Shown here: positions 43,609-52,954 of the stretch, piece after piece
How positions within the stretch are numbered: the first letter of the stretch is position 1
Layout: each line of letters opens with the position of its first letter
Assembly (NCBI RefSeq): GCF_014653695.1
Contig: NZ_BNAR01000023.1
Coordinates: forward strand, 1-64,000
Source: Lentzea cavernae
GTDB lineage: Bacteria; Actinomycetota; Actinomycetes; Mycobacteriales; Pseudonocardiaceae
Length of the DNA stretch: 64,000 nt
Direction: 5' to 3'
Position numbers and translations under genes: made by a program
The notes under the pieces: generated by a model
Databases searched by the model: none
What the model saw: only the letters and a program-made list of their open reading frames with translations
Told to the model about the DNA's origin: nothing

Positions 43609-45036
43609 TCACTCCAACCGACGCTTGGCGGGCCTGAGCGGCCCGGACAGCCGCGGCCCCGCGAACTTGCGCTCCAGGCGCCCCAGTCCCGTGCGCACCG
43701 GCTGGGCCAGGTACTCGCCGAACACGACACCTCCGGCCAGAGCGAGCGCGATGCCACTCGCGAACACGAGCGTGCTCAGGCCGGCCGGATCACCCTCCGC
43801 GGTGAGCTGGAACAGGCCCCGGTACGTCGTCCAGCCGGGCAGCAGCGGGACGACGCCCGCCTGCACGACGACGAGCGTCGGGATGCGCAGCCGGCGGGTC
43901 AGCGTCGCGCCGCCGAACCCGGTGATCGCCGCGGCCACGGCCGACCCGAGCAGCGCGTCCAGGCCTGCACTCGTCACGAGACCGTAGGCGGCCGTGCCGA
44001 TCCCGCCGGAGACGGCGGCGGCGACGAGCGCGCGGGGCCGCGCGTAACAGGCGAGGGCGAAGAACGCACTCGTCGCAGCGCCGGCTACGAACTGCAACGG
44101 CACCGCGGAGATCAGCGCGGGCAACGGGTCGCTGAGCTTGATGGGAAGTCCGAAGTGGACGGCCGCCCGGATCGCCAGCGCGACGCCCGCGATCAGACCG
44201 GCGCTGAGCAGCACGGTCTCGACGGTGCGGCCCGCGGCGGTGACGTTGTACCCGGAGATCGCGTCCTGCACGGTGCTGACGAGCGCGAGCCCGGACAGCA
44301 GCACGACGATCCCGACGGCCACCAGCAGGCTCGGCCGCACCGGCAGCAACCCGGTCGAGTAGATCGCCAGCGCGGCACCCGTGCCGAGCGCGCCACCGAC
44401 GAGCTGCTGGAAGAAGAACGGCAGGTTGCGCCGGTTGAGGACGCGCCCCACCCGGTCGACCACGGCCGTGATGGCCGCGGCCGTGAGCGCGAGCACCAGC
44501 CCGCCGCCCACGAGGAACGCGACCGCGGCGGCCATCCCGCCCCACGCCACCGTGGCGACCCAACGCGGGTACGGGTGCTTGGCGTTCGTGATGTCCTCGA
44601 GCCGTGCGTGCGCCTCCTCGATCGGTGGCAGGTTGCGCACGAGCTGCTCGACGTCCGCGAGGCGCGTGTAGTCGAGACTGCGTTGCCGGACGACCCGGAT
44701 CGACGTGATCGGCAACGCCTCCGTGCCGCGATGACACGACACGCTGATGGAGGTGTAGATCACGTCGACTTCCGTGTGCGGGAGTCCATAGCTCTCGGTG
44801 ACCGAGAGAATCGTGGCTGTCACATCGGCCGCACCGGCCCCACTGGACATTTGGACCTCACCGATCTTCAGCGCGAGATCGAGTACCAGGTGAACCGTGG
44901 TGTCATCGGGCAGAGCGGGGCCGTGCAGGCTGTTCGCGGAAATCTCAGGCACCTCCGTCGTGTGATCGTGACGGGCACTTCGACTGTTGCTGTGTCGTCG
45001 GCCACCTCCGATCGGGCGACCCGAAAAGGAGGACAT
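43609..45036 (-). CDS. Threonine/serine exporter (ThrE family)
   Basis: 475 residues from the ATG at 45036. The N-terminal soluble hydrolase-like domain (about 45-160, with EVQMSSGAGAADVTATI and YTSISVSC) is followed by ten hydrophobic helices (two ThrE repeats), as in Corynebacterium ThrE, which exports threonine and serine by proton exchange. A 15-bp palindrome lies 24 bp upstream. Confidence 0.87.
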   Translation of the reverse strand: MSSFSGRPIGGGRRHSNSRSARHDHTTEVPEISANSLHGPALPDDTTVHLVLDLALKIGEVQMSSGAGAADVTATILSVTESYGLPHTEVDVIYTSISVSCHRGTEALPITSIRVVRQRSLDYTRLADVEQLVRNLPPIEEAHARLEDITNAKHPYPRWVATVAWGGMAAAVAFLVGGGLVLALTAAAITAVVDRVGRVLNRRNLPFFFQQLVGGALGTGAALAIYSTGLLPVRPSLLVAVGIVVLLSGLALVSTVQDAISGYNVTAAGRTVETVLLSAGLIAGVALAIRAAVHFGLPIKLSDPLPALISAVPLQFVAGAATSAFFALACYARPRALVAAAVSGGIGTAAYGLVTSAGLDALLGSAVAAAITGFGGATLTRRLRIPTLVVVQAGVVPLLPGWTTYRGLFQLTAEGDPAGLSTLVFASGIALALAGGVVFGEYLAQPVRTGLGRLERKFAGPRLSGPLRPAKRRLE

Positions 45037-45059
45037 GATCACTGTCCGTTGGTTACCCT

Positions 45060-45074
45060 CCTGACCTGGTCAGG
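45060..45074. promoter_or_regulatory. 15-bp palindrome upstream of the thrE-like gene
   Basis: CCTGACCTGGTCAGG is perfectly symmetric around its central T and lies 24-38 bp before the ATG at 45036 on the minus strand, a suitable place for a repressor. The cognate protein is unknown. Confidence 0.4.
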
Positions 45075-45211
45075 GCGGTCACTCCGACGCATTGATCCAC
45101 TCAGTTGGTTGGTCCGACTCCGGTCGGAGCAATCCGATCACACTGAGAGCAGACCGTTCGCCGCAGGTAGCACCCGCAACGGGCGCTTACGATGTTCGCG
45201 AACACGAGCCG

Positions 45212-45287
45212 GCCGGCGTAGCTCAATTGGCAGAGCACTCGCCTTGTAAGCGAAAGGTTAGGGGTTCGATTCCCCTCGCCGGCTCCA
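45212..45287 (+). tRNA. tRNA-Thr (anticodon TGT)
   Basis: A full cloverleaf can be folded: acceptor GCCGGCG/CGCCGGC, D-arm GCTCAATTGGCAGAGC, anticodon stem TCGCC/GGCGA-type with loop CTTGTAA (anticodon TGT), T-arm AGGGGTTCGATTCCCCT, discriminator T and encoded CCA (45285-45287). Reads ACA and probably other threonine codons. Confidence 0.96.
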
Positions 45288-45292
45288 CCGGA

Positions 45293-45333
45293 GAAGAGGG
45301 TCCGCCCAGGTCGGCGGACCCTCTTCGCATTTT
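45293..45333 (+). terminator. Intrinsic terminator after tRNA-Thr
   Basis: Perfect 14-bp stem GAAGAGGGTCCGCC (45293-45306) with GGCGGACCCTCTTC (45313-45326), then GCATTTT. Confidence 0.9.
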
Positions 45334-45347
45334 CGGTCCGGTGTTGT

Positions 45348-47036
45348 TCAGTTCTTGCGAACGAGCCCGGTGAACCCCGCGACGCTCAACGTGGCGAACG
45401 ACCAACCCAGGATCTGCACCGCCCACCCCGCTCCGGTCGCCCACTGCCCGGCTGGTCCGTTCGCCAGTTCGCACCTCGGTGTGCCACCGAGCTTCACGAG
45501 CGGAATGGCGAGATCCGCCGCAAGACTGATCCTGTTCACCGGTGAACAGGAGTCGGCGGGGCGGTCCTTGGCCGGTGTGAGGCCGTTGAACTGGCCTGCT
45601 GTCCACACGAGACCGATGGCCAGCAGGAACGTCACCAGAAGTCCGGCCACTGCCCGTGACGGCCTGTAGCCGTAGCCGAGAGTGACGCCCAGGAACCAGT
45701 GCCACAGCTTGTTGCCGGGGTCTCCGTAGCGGCGGAGGTCCTCCTGCTGCGCGATCAGGACCTTGCGAGCCGTGTGCTCGTGGCCGGCGGCGCGATGGAC
45801 CGCGGCGAGCTGTTGGTAGGGCTGGGCTTCGTAGAAGAGCGTGTTGCGGCGCAACATCTTGAGCCACACGTGGGTGTCGGCCGGCGGGTTCGGGTACGTG
45901 AGCCCGTTCAGCGTCACGGTGAACACGTCGGCTTCGACCAGCTTCGACTCGCCGAGGTCGAGCCGGTTGCCCACCTTCGTGCCGGACAGGTCGAGATCGA
46001 AGCCGCTGCCGCGGTTGACCAGCTTCTCGGAGCGCAGGACGAGCTCGCCGTTGACCACCGCGTCGGTGAGGTCCAGCGCGGACAGCGGTCCGGCCGACTC
46101 GATCGTGGAGTCGGTGATCGTGATGCTCGCGCCGACCTTGGTCCGGTGCAGCACCATTGCCTGACCGTCGTCGGCGCGCACCGAACCGCTCAGGACGAGC
46201 CCGGCGCCGAGAACCGTGTCGACCATGCGGATCGTGTCGGCGGCCGCGCGGGCGTCGAGGCCGGCGAGCCTGACCTCCTGCGTCATCTGCGCGCCGTCGA
46301 GCAGGAGCGCCGATCCCGCGGGAGCGCGCAGGACCGTCCCGTTCATCTTCAGGGTCCGGCAGGTGGCGTCGGACAGCGCCACGGCCACGACCCCGGTTCC
46401 CGCTTTGACGAAGGCCCTGCTGAACCGCAGGTCGCCGCCGATCCTCGCCTCGGTGCCGACGAAGGCGAGGCCCGACTCGCTGACGATCACCGCTTCCGAC
46501 AGGTCCACACCGCCGCCGACCTCGCAACCGTCGAGCCAGACCCGGCTCGCGTACAACCGCTCGGCATGCACGCTTCGCGTGACGTGCAGGCCGGAGGCGA
46601 ACAACAGACTCGCGGTGGCACCGGTCAACCGCAGCGAACCGTCGACGCGCGCGTTCTCCAGGTCGACGACTCCGGCACAGCGCATGTCCCGCAGGGCGAG
46701 GAAACGAGTGCGCAGGTTCTCCGCGCGCAACTCGGGCAGCGTCGACCCGTCTAGGGACAGCGCGGGCAGTTCGGCGTCGTACATCAGCAGAGGTTCCTCG
46801 AACACGCAGTCGTCCAGCTGCAGTGCCGTCGAGGTGCTGATGAAGTTCAGGTCCAGCTGACCGGTGACGCGGGCTCCCACCAGCAGGAGACCGCGCGGGT
46901 CCACGTCGCCCGACCGCACCAGATCCCGAATCGCCGTGGCGCGCACCACGTTGTTCCCACGGCGTGAGAGGTCGAGCACCTCACCCGCCTCGGCGGCGCG
47001 GATCATGTCCTGCTCTGTCCCACTAGGACGTGACAT
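45348..47036 (-). CDS. Beta-helix-like protein with C-terminal membrane helices
   Basis: 562 residues from the ATG at 47036. Residues about 35-400 contain many short irregular repeats of the form L-x-L-x-G/N (GQLDLNF, GSLRLTG, GGVDLSEA, GDLRFSRA), predicting a right-handed beta-solenoid like bactofilin or pentapeptide proteins. About three transmembrane helices follow (LLVTFLLAIGLVWTAGQF; the last segment near WAVQILGWSFATLSVAGF). No catalytic motif was seen. The start is only 10 bp from the divergent aldo-keto reductase start. Confidence 0.6.
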   Translation of the reverse strand: MSRPSGTEQDMIRAAEAGEVLDLSRRGNNVVRATAIRDLVRSGDVDPRGLLLVGARVTGQLDLNFISTSTALQLDDCVFEEPLLMYDAELPALSLDGSTLPELRAENLRTRFLALRDMRCAGVVDLENARVDGSLRLTGATASLLFASGLHVTRSVHAERLYASRVWLDGCEVGGGVDLSEAVIVSESGLAFVGTEARIGGDLRFSRAFVKAGTGVVAVALSDATCRTLKMNGTVLRAPAGSALLLDGAQMTQEVRLAGLDARAAADTIRMVDTVLGAGLVLSGSVRADDGQAMVLHRTKVGASITITDSTIESAGPLSALDLTDAVVNGELVLRSEKLVNRGSGFDLDLSGTKVGNRLDLGESKLVEADVFTVTLNGLTYPNPPADTHVWLKMLRRNTLFYEAQPYQQLAAVHRAAGHEHTARKVLIAQQEDLRRYGDPGNKLWHWFLGVTLGYGYRPSRAVAGLLVTFLLAIGLVWTAGQFNGLTPAKDRPADSCSPVNRISLAADLAIPLVKLGGTPRCELANGPAGQWATGAGWAVQILGWSFATLSVAGFTGLVRKN

Positions 47037-47046
47037 TGTGGGCACC

Positions 47047-48075
47047 ATGTCCTACCTCGCGGATAGCGCGCGCTACGACCAGATGACTTACCGGCGGACG
47101 GGGCGCAGCGGTCTCAAGCTGCCCGCCATCTCCCTCGGTCTGTGGCACAACTTCGGCGGCGACCGGCCGTACGAGCTGGGCCGCGGCATCGCGCGGAGGG
47201 CGTTCGACCTCGGTGTCACGCACTTCGACCTCGCCAACAACTACGGTCCGCCCTACGGCTCGGCGGAGATCACGTTCGGGCAGATCCTGAAGGATGATCT
47301 CAGGCCGTACCGGGACGAGCTCGTGATTTCCACCAAAGCCGGCTACGACATGTGGGACGGGCCGTACGGGGAGTGGGGCAGCCGCAAGTACCTGCTGAGC
47401 TCGCTCGACCAGTCGCTGACGCGGATGGGGCTCGACTACGTCGACATCTTCTACTCGCACCGGTTCGACCCGGAGACGCCGCTCGAGGAGACGATGGGCG
47501 CGCTCGTGTCCGCGGTGCAGCAGGGCAAGGCGCTCTACGTGGGCATCTCGTCGTACTCGCCCGCGAAGACCCGCGAGGCCGCCCAGCTGCTGAAGAGCGC
47601 GGGTGTGCCGCTGCTGATCCACCAGCCGTCGTACTCGATGCTCAACCGGTGGATCGAGCCGGAGCTGCTGGACGCGCTGGAGGAGGTCGGTGCCGGTTGC
47701 ATCGCGTTCTCGCCGCTCGCGCAGGGCATGCTGACCGACCGCTACCTCGACGGGATTCCCGAGGGGTCGCGTGCCACGCAGGGCAAGTCGCTGTCGACGG
47801 ACCTGCTGACCGAGCAGAACCTGGGACGCATCCGCTCTCTGAACGAGATCGCGAAGTCGCGCGGGCAGTCGCTGGCGCAGCTCGCGCTGACGTGGACGAT
47901 TCGCGACCCGCGCGTCACGTCGGCGTTGATCGGTGCGTCGTCGGTGGGGCAGCTGGAGCAGAACCTCGCGGCCCTGCAGGCGCCGCCGCTGACCGACGAC
48001 GAGCTCGCCGAGATCGACAAGCACGCCGTCGAGTCGGGCATCGACCTCTGGGCCACGAGCTCGCAGGCCGAGTAG
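47047..48075 (+). CDS. Aldo-keto reductase, L-glyceraldehyde-3-phosphate reductase type
   Basis: 342 residues, close in pattern to E. coli YghZ/GpR (AKR14): MSYLADSARYDQMTYRRTGR, SLGLWHNFG and the AKR tetrad Asp/Tyr (HFDLANNYGPP), Lys (ISTKAGYDMW), His (YSHRFDPETP). It reduces L-glyceraldehyde-3-phosphate or other aldehydes with NADPH. An internal start at MTYRRTGR is possible. The stop abuts the histidine kinase stop. Confidence 0.9.
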   Translation: MSYLADSARYDQMTYRRTGRSGLKLPAISLGLWHNFGGDRPYELGRGIARRAFDLGVTHFDLANNYGPPYGSAEITFGQILKDDLRPYRDELVISTKAGYDMWDGPYGEWGSRKYLLSSLDQSLTRMGLDYVDIFYSHRFDPETPLEETMGALVSAVQQGKALYVGISSYSPAKTREAAQLLKSAGVPLLIHQPSYSMLNRWIEPELLDALEEVGAGCIAFSPLAQGMLTDRYLDGIPEGSRATQGKSLSTDLLTEQNLGRIRSLNEIAKSRGQSLAQLALTWTIRDPRVTSALIGASSVGQLEQNLAALQAPPLTDDELAEIDKHAVESGIDLWATSSQAE

Positions 48076-49488
48076 TCAGATGCGCCGGGGGAGGCGGATC
48101 GTGAAGACCGTCGACCCCGGCCGGCTGGCCAGCTCGATCGTGCCGCCGTGCGCCTCCACCAGCGACTGGACCACGGCGAGGCCCAGGCCGCTGCCGCCGC
48201 GCTGGCGGGTCCGCGAGTCGTCCACGCGGTAGAACCTGTCGAAGATCCGCGCCTGGTCGGCCGCCGGGATGCCGGGGCCGGTGTCGCTCACCCTGATCAC
48301 CGCCCAGCCGTTCTCGGCGGTCACCTTCAACCTCACCGACGTGCCCGCCGGCGTGTGCACGGCCGCGTTGGTCAGCAGGTTGTCGAGCACCTGGCGCAGG
48401 CGGGTCGGGTCGGCGGTCATCCGCACCGTGTCGGCGTCGAGCTCCAGCACGTGTGACGGCCTGCCCGCGCGGAACGCGTCCGCCGCCGCCTCCGCGACCA
48501 CGGAGAGGTCCAGCTCCTCCGGACGCAACGGCGGTTCGGTCGCCGCGGAGTCCAGGCGCGCCAGCAACAACAGGTCGTCGAGGAGCACGCTCATGCGAGA
48601 TGCCTCCGACCGCAGCTTCTCCAGGTGCTTCTCGCGTTCGCCCGGTTCGTTGGCCGCCGCGTACTTGAAGAGGTCCGCGTAGCCGCGCAACGACGTGAGG
48701 GGCGTCCTCAGTTCGTGCGAGGCGTCGGCGATGAAACGGCGGAGGCGTTGCTCTGCGGCCGTGCGGGCTGCCAAGGAAGAGTCGATGTGCGCGAGCATCT
48801 TGTTGAACGCCTCGCGCAGCTCCTCGACCTCCACGCCGCCGCCGCGTCCGTCCACGCGCACGGCGAGGTCGCCCGAGTCGGTCAGGTCGTGCGAGGAGAT
48901 GTCGTGCGCGGTGTCGGCCATGTCCGACAGCGGTTGCATGCCCCTGCGGATCAGCGCCTGGCCGCCCACGACCAACGCGATCAGCGCCGCCATGAACGCG
49001 ATCACGCCGACCGTGACGAGCTGGGAGATCGTGCCGTCGCGGTCGTTCGTCGGGGCGGCGCTGACGAGGATCCACTCGTTCTTGACGACCTGGCACGCGC
49101 GCAACCGGAACTTGCCCTCGCCGCGCAGGTACTCGGTCTGGAACTCGTCGGCGTTCAGCGCCCTCTTCGCGAGCGCGTCGAACTCCTCGCGGTCGGCGGG
49201 CTGCTGGTCGCCCGGCTGGGCCCGCAGCTCCCCGTTCTCGATCTTGTAGACGACGGCGAACCAGTCCGGCGGCAGCTTGGAGACCTTGCCGTGGTTGTCG
49301 ATCTCCTTGACCGCGCTCGTCTGGCTGATCACCATCTGGTCGTCGAGACGGCGGTCGAGGAAGTCCTTCATCGACGTGACCATGACCCAGCCGACGATCG
49401 CGAACACCGTCAGCGCCAGAGCGCCGAGGCCCAGGGCGAGGCGGGTGCCGAGCCGCCAGTCGCGGACGGGCTTCAGGCTGAACTTCAT
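48076..49488 (-). CDS. Two-component sensor histidine kinase
   Basis: 470 residues. One N-terminal helix, an extracytoplasmic sensor region of about 125 residues, a second helix (about 165-188, LVTVGVIAFMAALIALVVGG), HAMP, HisKA with the phospho-acceptor in ASHELRTPLTSLRGY, and HATPase_c boxes DNLLTNAAVHT, DTGPGIP and GGSGLGLAVV. It starts 7 bp after the regulator stop. It likely controls the divergent electron-transfer operon at 50331-52954. Confidence 0.92.
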   Translation of the reverse strand: MKFSLKPVRDWRLGTRLALGLGALALTVFAIVGWVMVTSMKDFLDRRLDDQMVISQTSAVKEIDNHGKVSKLPPDWFAVVYKIENGELRAQPGDQQPADREEFDALAKRALNADEFQTEYLRGEGKFRLRACQVVKNEWILVSAAPTNDRDGTISQLVTVGVIAFMAALIALVVGGQALIRRGMQPLSDMADTAHDISSHDLTDSGDLAVRVDGRGGGVEVEELREAFNKMLAHIDSSLAARTAAEQRLRRFIADASHELRTPLTSLRGYADLFKYAAANEPGEREKHLEKLRSEASRMSVLLDDLLLLARLDSAATEPPLRPEELDLSVVAEAAADAFRAGRPSHVLELDADTVRMTADPTRLRQVLDNLLTNAAVHTPAGTSVRLKVTAENGWAVIRVSDTGPGIPAADQARIFDRFYRVDDSRTRQRGGSGLGLAVVQSLVEAHGGTIELASRPGSTVFTIRLPRRI

Positions 49489-49495
49489 CGCGGGC

Positions 49496-50191
49496 TCACT
49501 CAGCTGCTCGGCGGAGCACGTACCCCACACCGCGCACGGTGTGGATCAACGGCTCGCGGCCGTCGTCGAGCTTGCGGCGCAGATGCGAGATGACGAGCTC
49601 GACGACGTTGGAGCGGCCGCCGAAGTCGTACTCCCACACGTGGTCGAGGATCTGCGCCTTCGTCAGCACGGCCGGCGAGCGCCGCATCAGGTACCGCAGC
49701 AGCTCGTACTCGGTCGGCGTGAGCGTCACGAGCTTGCCACCGCGACGGACCTCGCGGGTGTCCTCGTCCATCAGCAGATCGGACACCTTCAGCACCGAAC
49801 GCTTCCACGACGGGCCCGTCGAACGGCGCAGGACGGCCCTCAGACGAGCCATCAGCTCCTCGACGGAAAAAGGTTTCACGAGGTAGTCGTCGCCGCCTCG
49901 GGTGAGTCCCGCCACACGGTCCGCGGTGCCGTCACGAGCCGTCAGGAAGACCACCGGCACCATCGCGCCGGCCGACCGGAGCCGATCAAGAACGGTGAAT
50001 CCGTCCAGGTCAGGCAGCATGAGGTCGAGCACGACGATGTCGGGTTGGAACTCGGCGGCCTCTCTCAGGGCCTCCTCGCCGTTGAGCGCTGTCGCGGCCT
50101 GCCAGCCCTCGTAGCGGGCGACCGTCGCGACCAGGTCAGCGATGTGCGGCTCGTCATCTACGACGAGCAATCGAACCGAGTTCCCCTTGTC
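49496..50191 (-). CDS. OmpR/PhoB-family response regulator
   Basis: 231 residues. Receiver domain with the phospho-acceptor Asp in DIVVLDLMLPDLDG, Thr in FLTARDG and Lys in LVKPFS, then a winged-helix output domain ending DVWEYDF-like GRSNVVELVISHLRRKL and IHTVRGVGYVLR. The GTG at 50191 is the likely start. Confidence 0.92.
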   Translation of the reverse strand, partial: DKGNSVRLLVVDDEPHIADLVATVARYEGWQAATALNGEEALREAAEFQPDIVVLDLMLPDLDGFTVLDRLRSAGAMVPVVFLTARDGTADRVAGLTRGGDDYLVKPFSVEELMARLRAVLRRSTGPSWKRSVLKVSDLLMDEDTREVRRGGKLVTLTPTEYELLRYLMRRSPAVLTKAQILDHVWEYDFGGRSNVVELVISHLRRKLDDGREPLIHTVRGVGYVLRRAAE

Positions 50192-50330
50192 CACGTGCTC
50201 ATGGTGCGTCACCTGGTGGCTCTCCCGCTCGATCGACAGGAACTCGACAGCGCGGGCATAGGGGAGCCACAGCTCGAACGCTGAGGATCGAGATCGACCG
50301 ACAGAGACCGCCCTGACCGAGGAGCCCGCC

Positions 50331-51689
50331 GTGACGACCACCCTGCAGCCCCCCGCGCGACCGGCTGCGGCCGGCCGTGCGACGCCGCACAAGGTGCTGG
50401 CCAAAGCCGGCCTGTACGTGTTCCTCCTGGCCAACGCGGCGTTCGTGACGTACCTGTTCAACGCGGCGGGCGTCGGTTCGAACAAGCTGATCAACTTCGG
50501 CAGGCTCGCCGGTCTCTACGGCGCGCTCGCCATGGCGTTCCAGCTGCTCCTGGTGGCGCGGCTGCCGTGGCTCGACCGGCGCCTGGGCATGGACAAGCTC
50601 ACCTCGTGGCACCGCTGGGTCGGCTTCACGATCTTCTTCACGCTGATCGGGCACCTGGTCTTCATCGCGTTCGGCAACGCGGGCGCCGACGGCCCGATCG
50701 CCGAGGTCGTCCGGCAGGCCACCGAGCTGGAGGGCATCCTCCGCGCGCTGGTGGCGTGGGCGATCATCATGGTCGTCGGCGCCGTCTCGGCCCGCTTCGC
50801 ACGGCGCCGGCTGGCCTACGAGACCTGGCACTTCATCCACCTCTACACCTACATCGCGATCTTCCTCGCGTTCTCGCACCAGGTGGCGGTGGGCAGCACG
50901 TTCCGCAAGTCCGCGCTCGCGACCGGCTACTGGTGGGGCCTCTGGGCGTTCGCGCTCGGCTCCGTCCTCATCGGACGCGTCGTGCTTCCGCTCTACCGCA
51001 ACTGGCGCCACCAGTTCCGCGTCGCCGCCGTGGTGCCCGAGGCGCACAACGTCGTCTCGGTCTACATCGAGGGCAAGGACCTCGACCAGCTCGGCGCTCG
51101 GGCGGGCCAGTTCTTCCTGTGGCGCTTCGTCACCAAGGACCGCTGGTGGCAGGCCAACCCGTTCTCGCTGTCCGCGGCGCCGAACGGCAAGTACCTGCGG
51201 CTCACCGCGAAGGCCCTGGGCACCGGCAGCGCGGACATCCGCAACGTGAAGGTCGGCACCCGCGTGTTCGCCGAGGGCCCGTACGGCGCGTTCACGACGA
51301 TGCACCAGACCAGGCCCAACGCGCTCCTCGTCGCGGGCGGCGTCGGCGTCACGCCGGTCCGCGCGCTGCTGGAGGAGATCAAGGGCCACGTCGTGGTGCT
51401 CTACCGCGTCAGCGACCCGCGCGAAGCGGTGCTGCTGCGCGAGCTCGAAGGCCTCGCACGGGCGAAGGGCGCGGTGCTGCGCCTGGTCACCGGTTCGTCG
51501 AAGACCATCACCGCGAACGGCCCGTTGCTCGGGCCGGAGAACATCGCCGCGCTCGTGCCGGACGTGCAGGACCGCGACGTCTTCATCTGCGGCCCCGGCG
51601 GCATGACCGACGCGGTGATCACGAGCCTCGACGAACTCGGAGTGCCCAGCAACCAGATCCACGCCGAGCGCTTCGCGCTGGCCAACTGA
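50331..51689 (+). CDS. Ferric-reductase-like transmembrane flavoprotein
   Basis: 452 residues. Six helices with haem-ligand His in SWHRWVGFTIFF, LIGHLVF, ETWHFIHLYTY and FSHQVAVG, then an FAD-binding barrel (NPFSLSAAPNGKYLRL) and an NAD(P)-binding domain (LLVAGGVGVTPVRALLEEI, CGPGGM). It passes electrons from NAD(P)H across the membrane. Start GTG with AGGAG upstream. First gene of a three-gene operon. Confidence 0.9.
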   Translation: MTTTLQPPARPAAAGRATPHKVLAKAGLYVFLLANAAFVTYLFNAAGVGSNKLINFGRLAGLYGALAMAFQLLLVARLPWLDRRLGMDKLTSWHRWVGFTIFFTLIGHLVFIAFGNAGADGPIAEVVRQATELEGILRALVAWAIIMVVGAVSARFARRRLAYETWHFIHLYTYIAIFLAFSHQVAVGSTFRKSALATGYWWGLWAFALGSVLIGRVVLPLYRNWRHQFRVAAVVPEAHNVVSVYIEGKDLDQLGARAGQFFLWRFVTKDRWWQANPFSLSAAPNGKYLRLTAKALGTGSADIRNVKVGTRVFAEGPYGAFTTMHQTRPNALLVAGGVGVTPVRALLEEIKGHVVVLYRVSDPREAVLLRELEGLARAKGAVLRLVTGSSKTITANGPLLGPENIAALVPDVQDRDVFICGPGGMTDAVITSLDELGVPSNQIHAERFALAN

Positions 51690-51703
51690 AGGGGTTCGAC
51701 GAC

Positions 51704-52210
51704 GTGAAGTGGGCAATTCCCGTAGCGGTGCTCAGCGTGGCCGGCCTGGTTCCTGTCTGGCTCTACTCGCCGGGTGCGGCGCACGAGGGCGAGATCAACG
51801 AGGCCGCCGCGCCGCCCGCCCAGGAACAACAGCAGACCCAGCAGCAGACCACCGCTCCGCAGACCACGGGCTCTGCGCCGAAGACCACCGGCTCCGCGCC
51901 GAAGACGACGGGGTCCGCGCCCAGGACGACGACCCAGCAGCAACAGGCCCAGAACCGGACCGTGTCCGGGCCCGCGGTGAACACGTCCGAGGGCGTCGTC
52001 CAGGTGCAGGTGACGCTCCAGGGCACCAAGATCGTCGACGTGAAGGCGTTGCGGGCGCCCAACAGCGAACCGACCAGGATGGCGCTGCCGCTGCTGAAGC
52101 AGTCGGCCCTGAAGGCGCAGAGCGCGGACATCGACACGGTGTCCGGCGCGACCGCGACCTCCGGTGGCTACAAGCAGTCGCTGCAGGCCGCGATCGACAG
52201 CGCGAAGTAG
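51704..52210 (+). CDS. FMN-binding domain protein, ApbE substrate
   Basis: 168 residues. An N-terminal helix anchors it, and a linker contains three TTGSAPK/R repeats and Gln runs. The C-terminal FMN_bind domain ends with DTVSGATATSGGY, the motif whose Ser/Thr receives covalent FMN from ApbE. The modified domain sits outside the membrane and takes electrons from the preceding protein. Start GTG with AAGGGG. Confidence 0.88.
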   Translation: MKWAIPVAVLSVAGLVPVWLYSPGAAHEGEINEAAAPPAQEQQQTQQQTTAPQTTGSAPKTTGSAPKTTGSAPRTTTQQQQAQNRTVSGPAVNTSEGVVQVQVTLQGTKIVDVKALRAPNSEPTRMALPLLKQSALKAQSADIDTVSGATATSGGYKQSLQAAIDSAK

Positions 52211-52219
52211 GGAGTGGCG

Positions 52220-52954
52220 GTGCGGCGCGTCGAACACGTCATGGGTCTGCCGATCTCGGTGGACCTGCGTGACGGGGACGCCGAACTAGCCGAGAGCGCC
52301 TTCGCCTGGCTTCGTGCGGCGGACGCGCAGTTCTCGCCGTTCAAGCCGGACAGCGAGGTGTCGCGGCTGGACCGGGGTGAGCTCACCAGGGAGGAGCTCA
52401 CCCCGGACCTGGTCGAGGTCCTGTCGTTGTGCGACTTCTACGAGCAGTCGACGGGCGGCGCGTTCACGGCACGGGTGCCGGGACGCGGGCTCGACCCGTG
52501 CGCGGTCGTGAAGGGCTGGGCCGTGCAACGGGCGGCGGACATGCTGCGCGAGGGCGGCGCCACGTCGTTCTGCCTCAACGCCGGCGGCGACGTCGTGACC
52601 GCGGGCGAGCCCGAACCCGGAAAGCCTTGGCGCGTCGGCGTTCGGCATCCCGATCTCGCCGACCAGCTCAGCGTCGTGCTCGGCGTGCGCGACGGAGCCG
52701 TTGCCACGTCAGCGTTGTACGAACGCGGACAGCACATCCTCGACGGCCGCACCGGTCAGCCGGTCTCGGGAATTCTCTCGGTGACGGTCTTCTCCGACGA
52801 CCTCGCGATCGCGGACACCACTGCTACAGCAGCGTTTGCGCTGGGCAGGGACGGGATCGAGTGGGCTGCGGCGCAGGAGGACTGCGAGGTCTTCATCGTC
52901 GACGAAGATCGTCGCGTGCACTCGAGCCCTGGACTTCCCGTACACATCTGTTAA
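52220..52954 (+). CDS. apbE: FAD:protein FMN transferase
   Basis: 244 residues from the GTG at 52220, chosen because GGGAG lies 5 nt upstream; an earlier GTG at 52214 would overlap that site. Motifs FDPxK-like DPCAVVKGWAVQRA, NAGGDVVTAG and ADTTATAAFALG. It attaches FMN to the upstream protein, completing the flavinylated electron-transfer unit. No lipobox, unlike many ApbE, so it may act in the cytoplasm or depend on another export route. Confidence 0.9.
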   Translation: MRRVEHVMGLPISVDLRDGDAELAESAFAWLRAADAQFSPFKPDSEVSRLDRGELTREELTPDLVEVLSLCDFYEQSTGGAFTARVPGRGLDPCAVVKGWAVQRAADMLREGGATSFCLNAGGDVVTAGEPEPGKPWRVGVRHPDLADQLSVVLGVRDGAVATSALYERGQHILDGRTGQPVSGILSVTVFSDDLAIADTTATAAFALGRDGIEWAAAQEDCEVFIVDEDRRVHSSPGLPVHIC

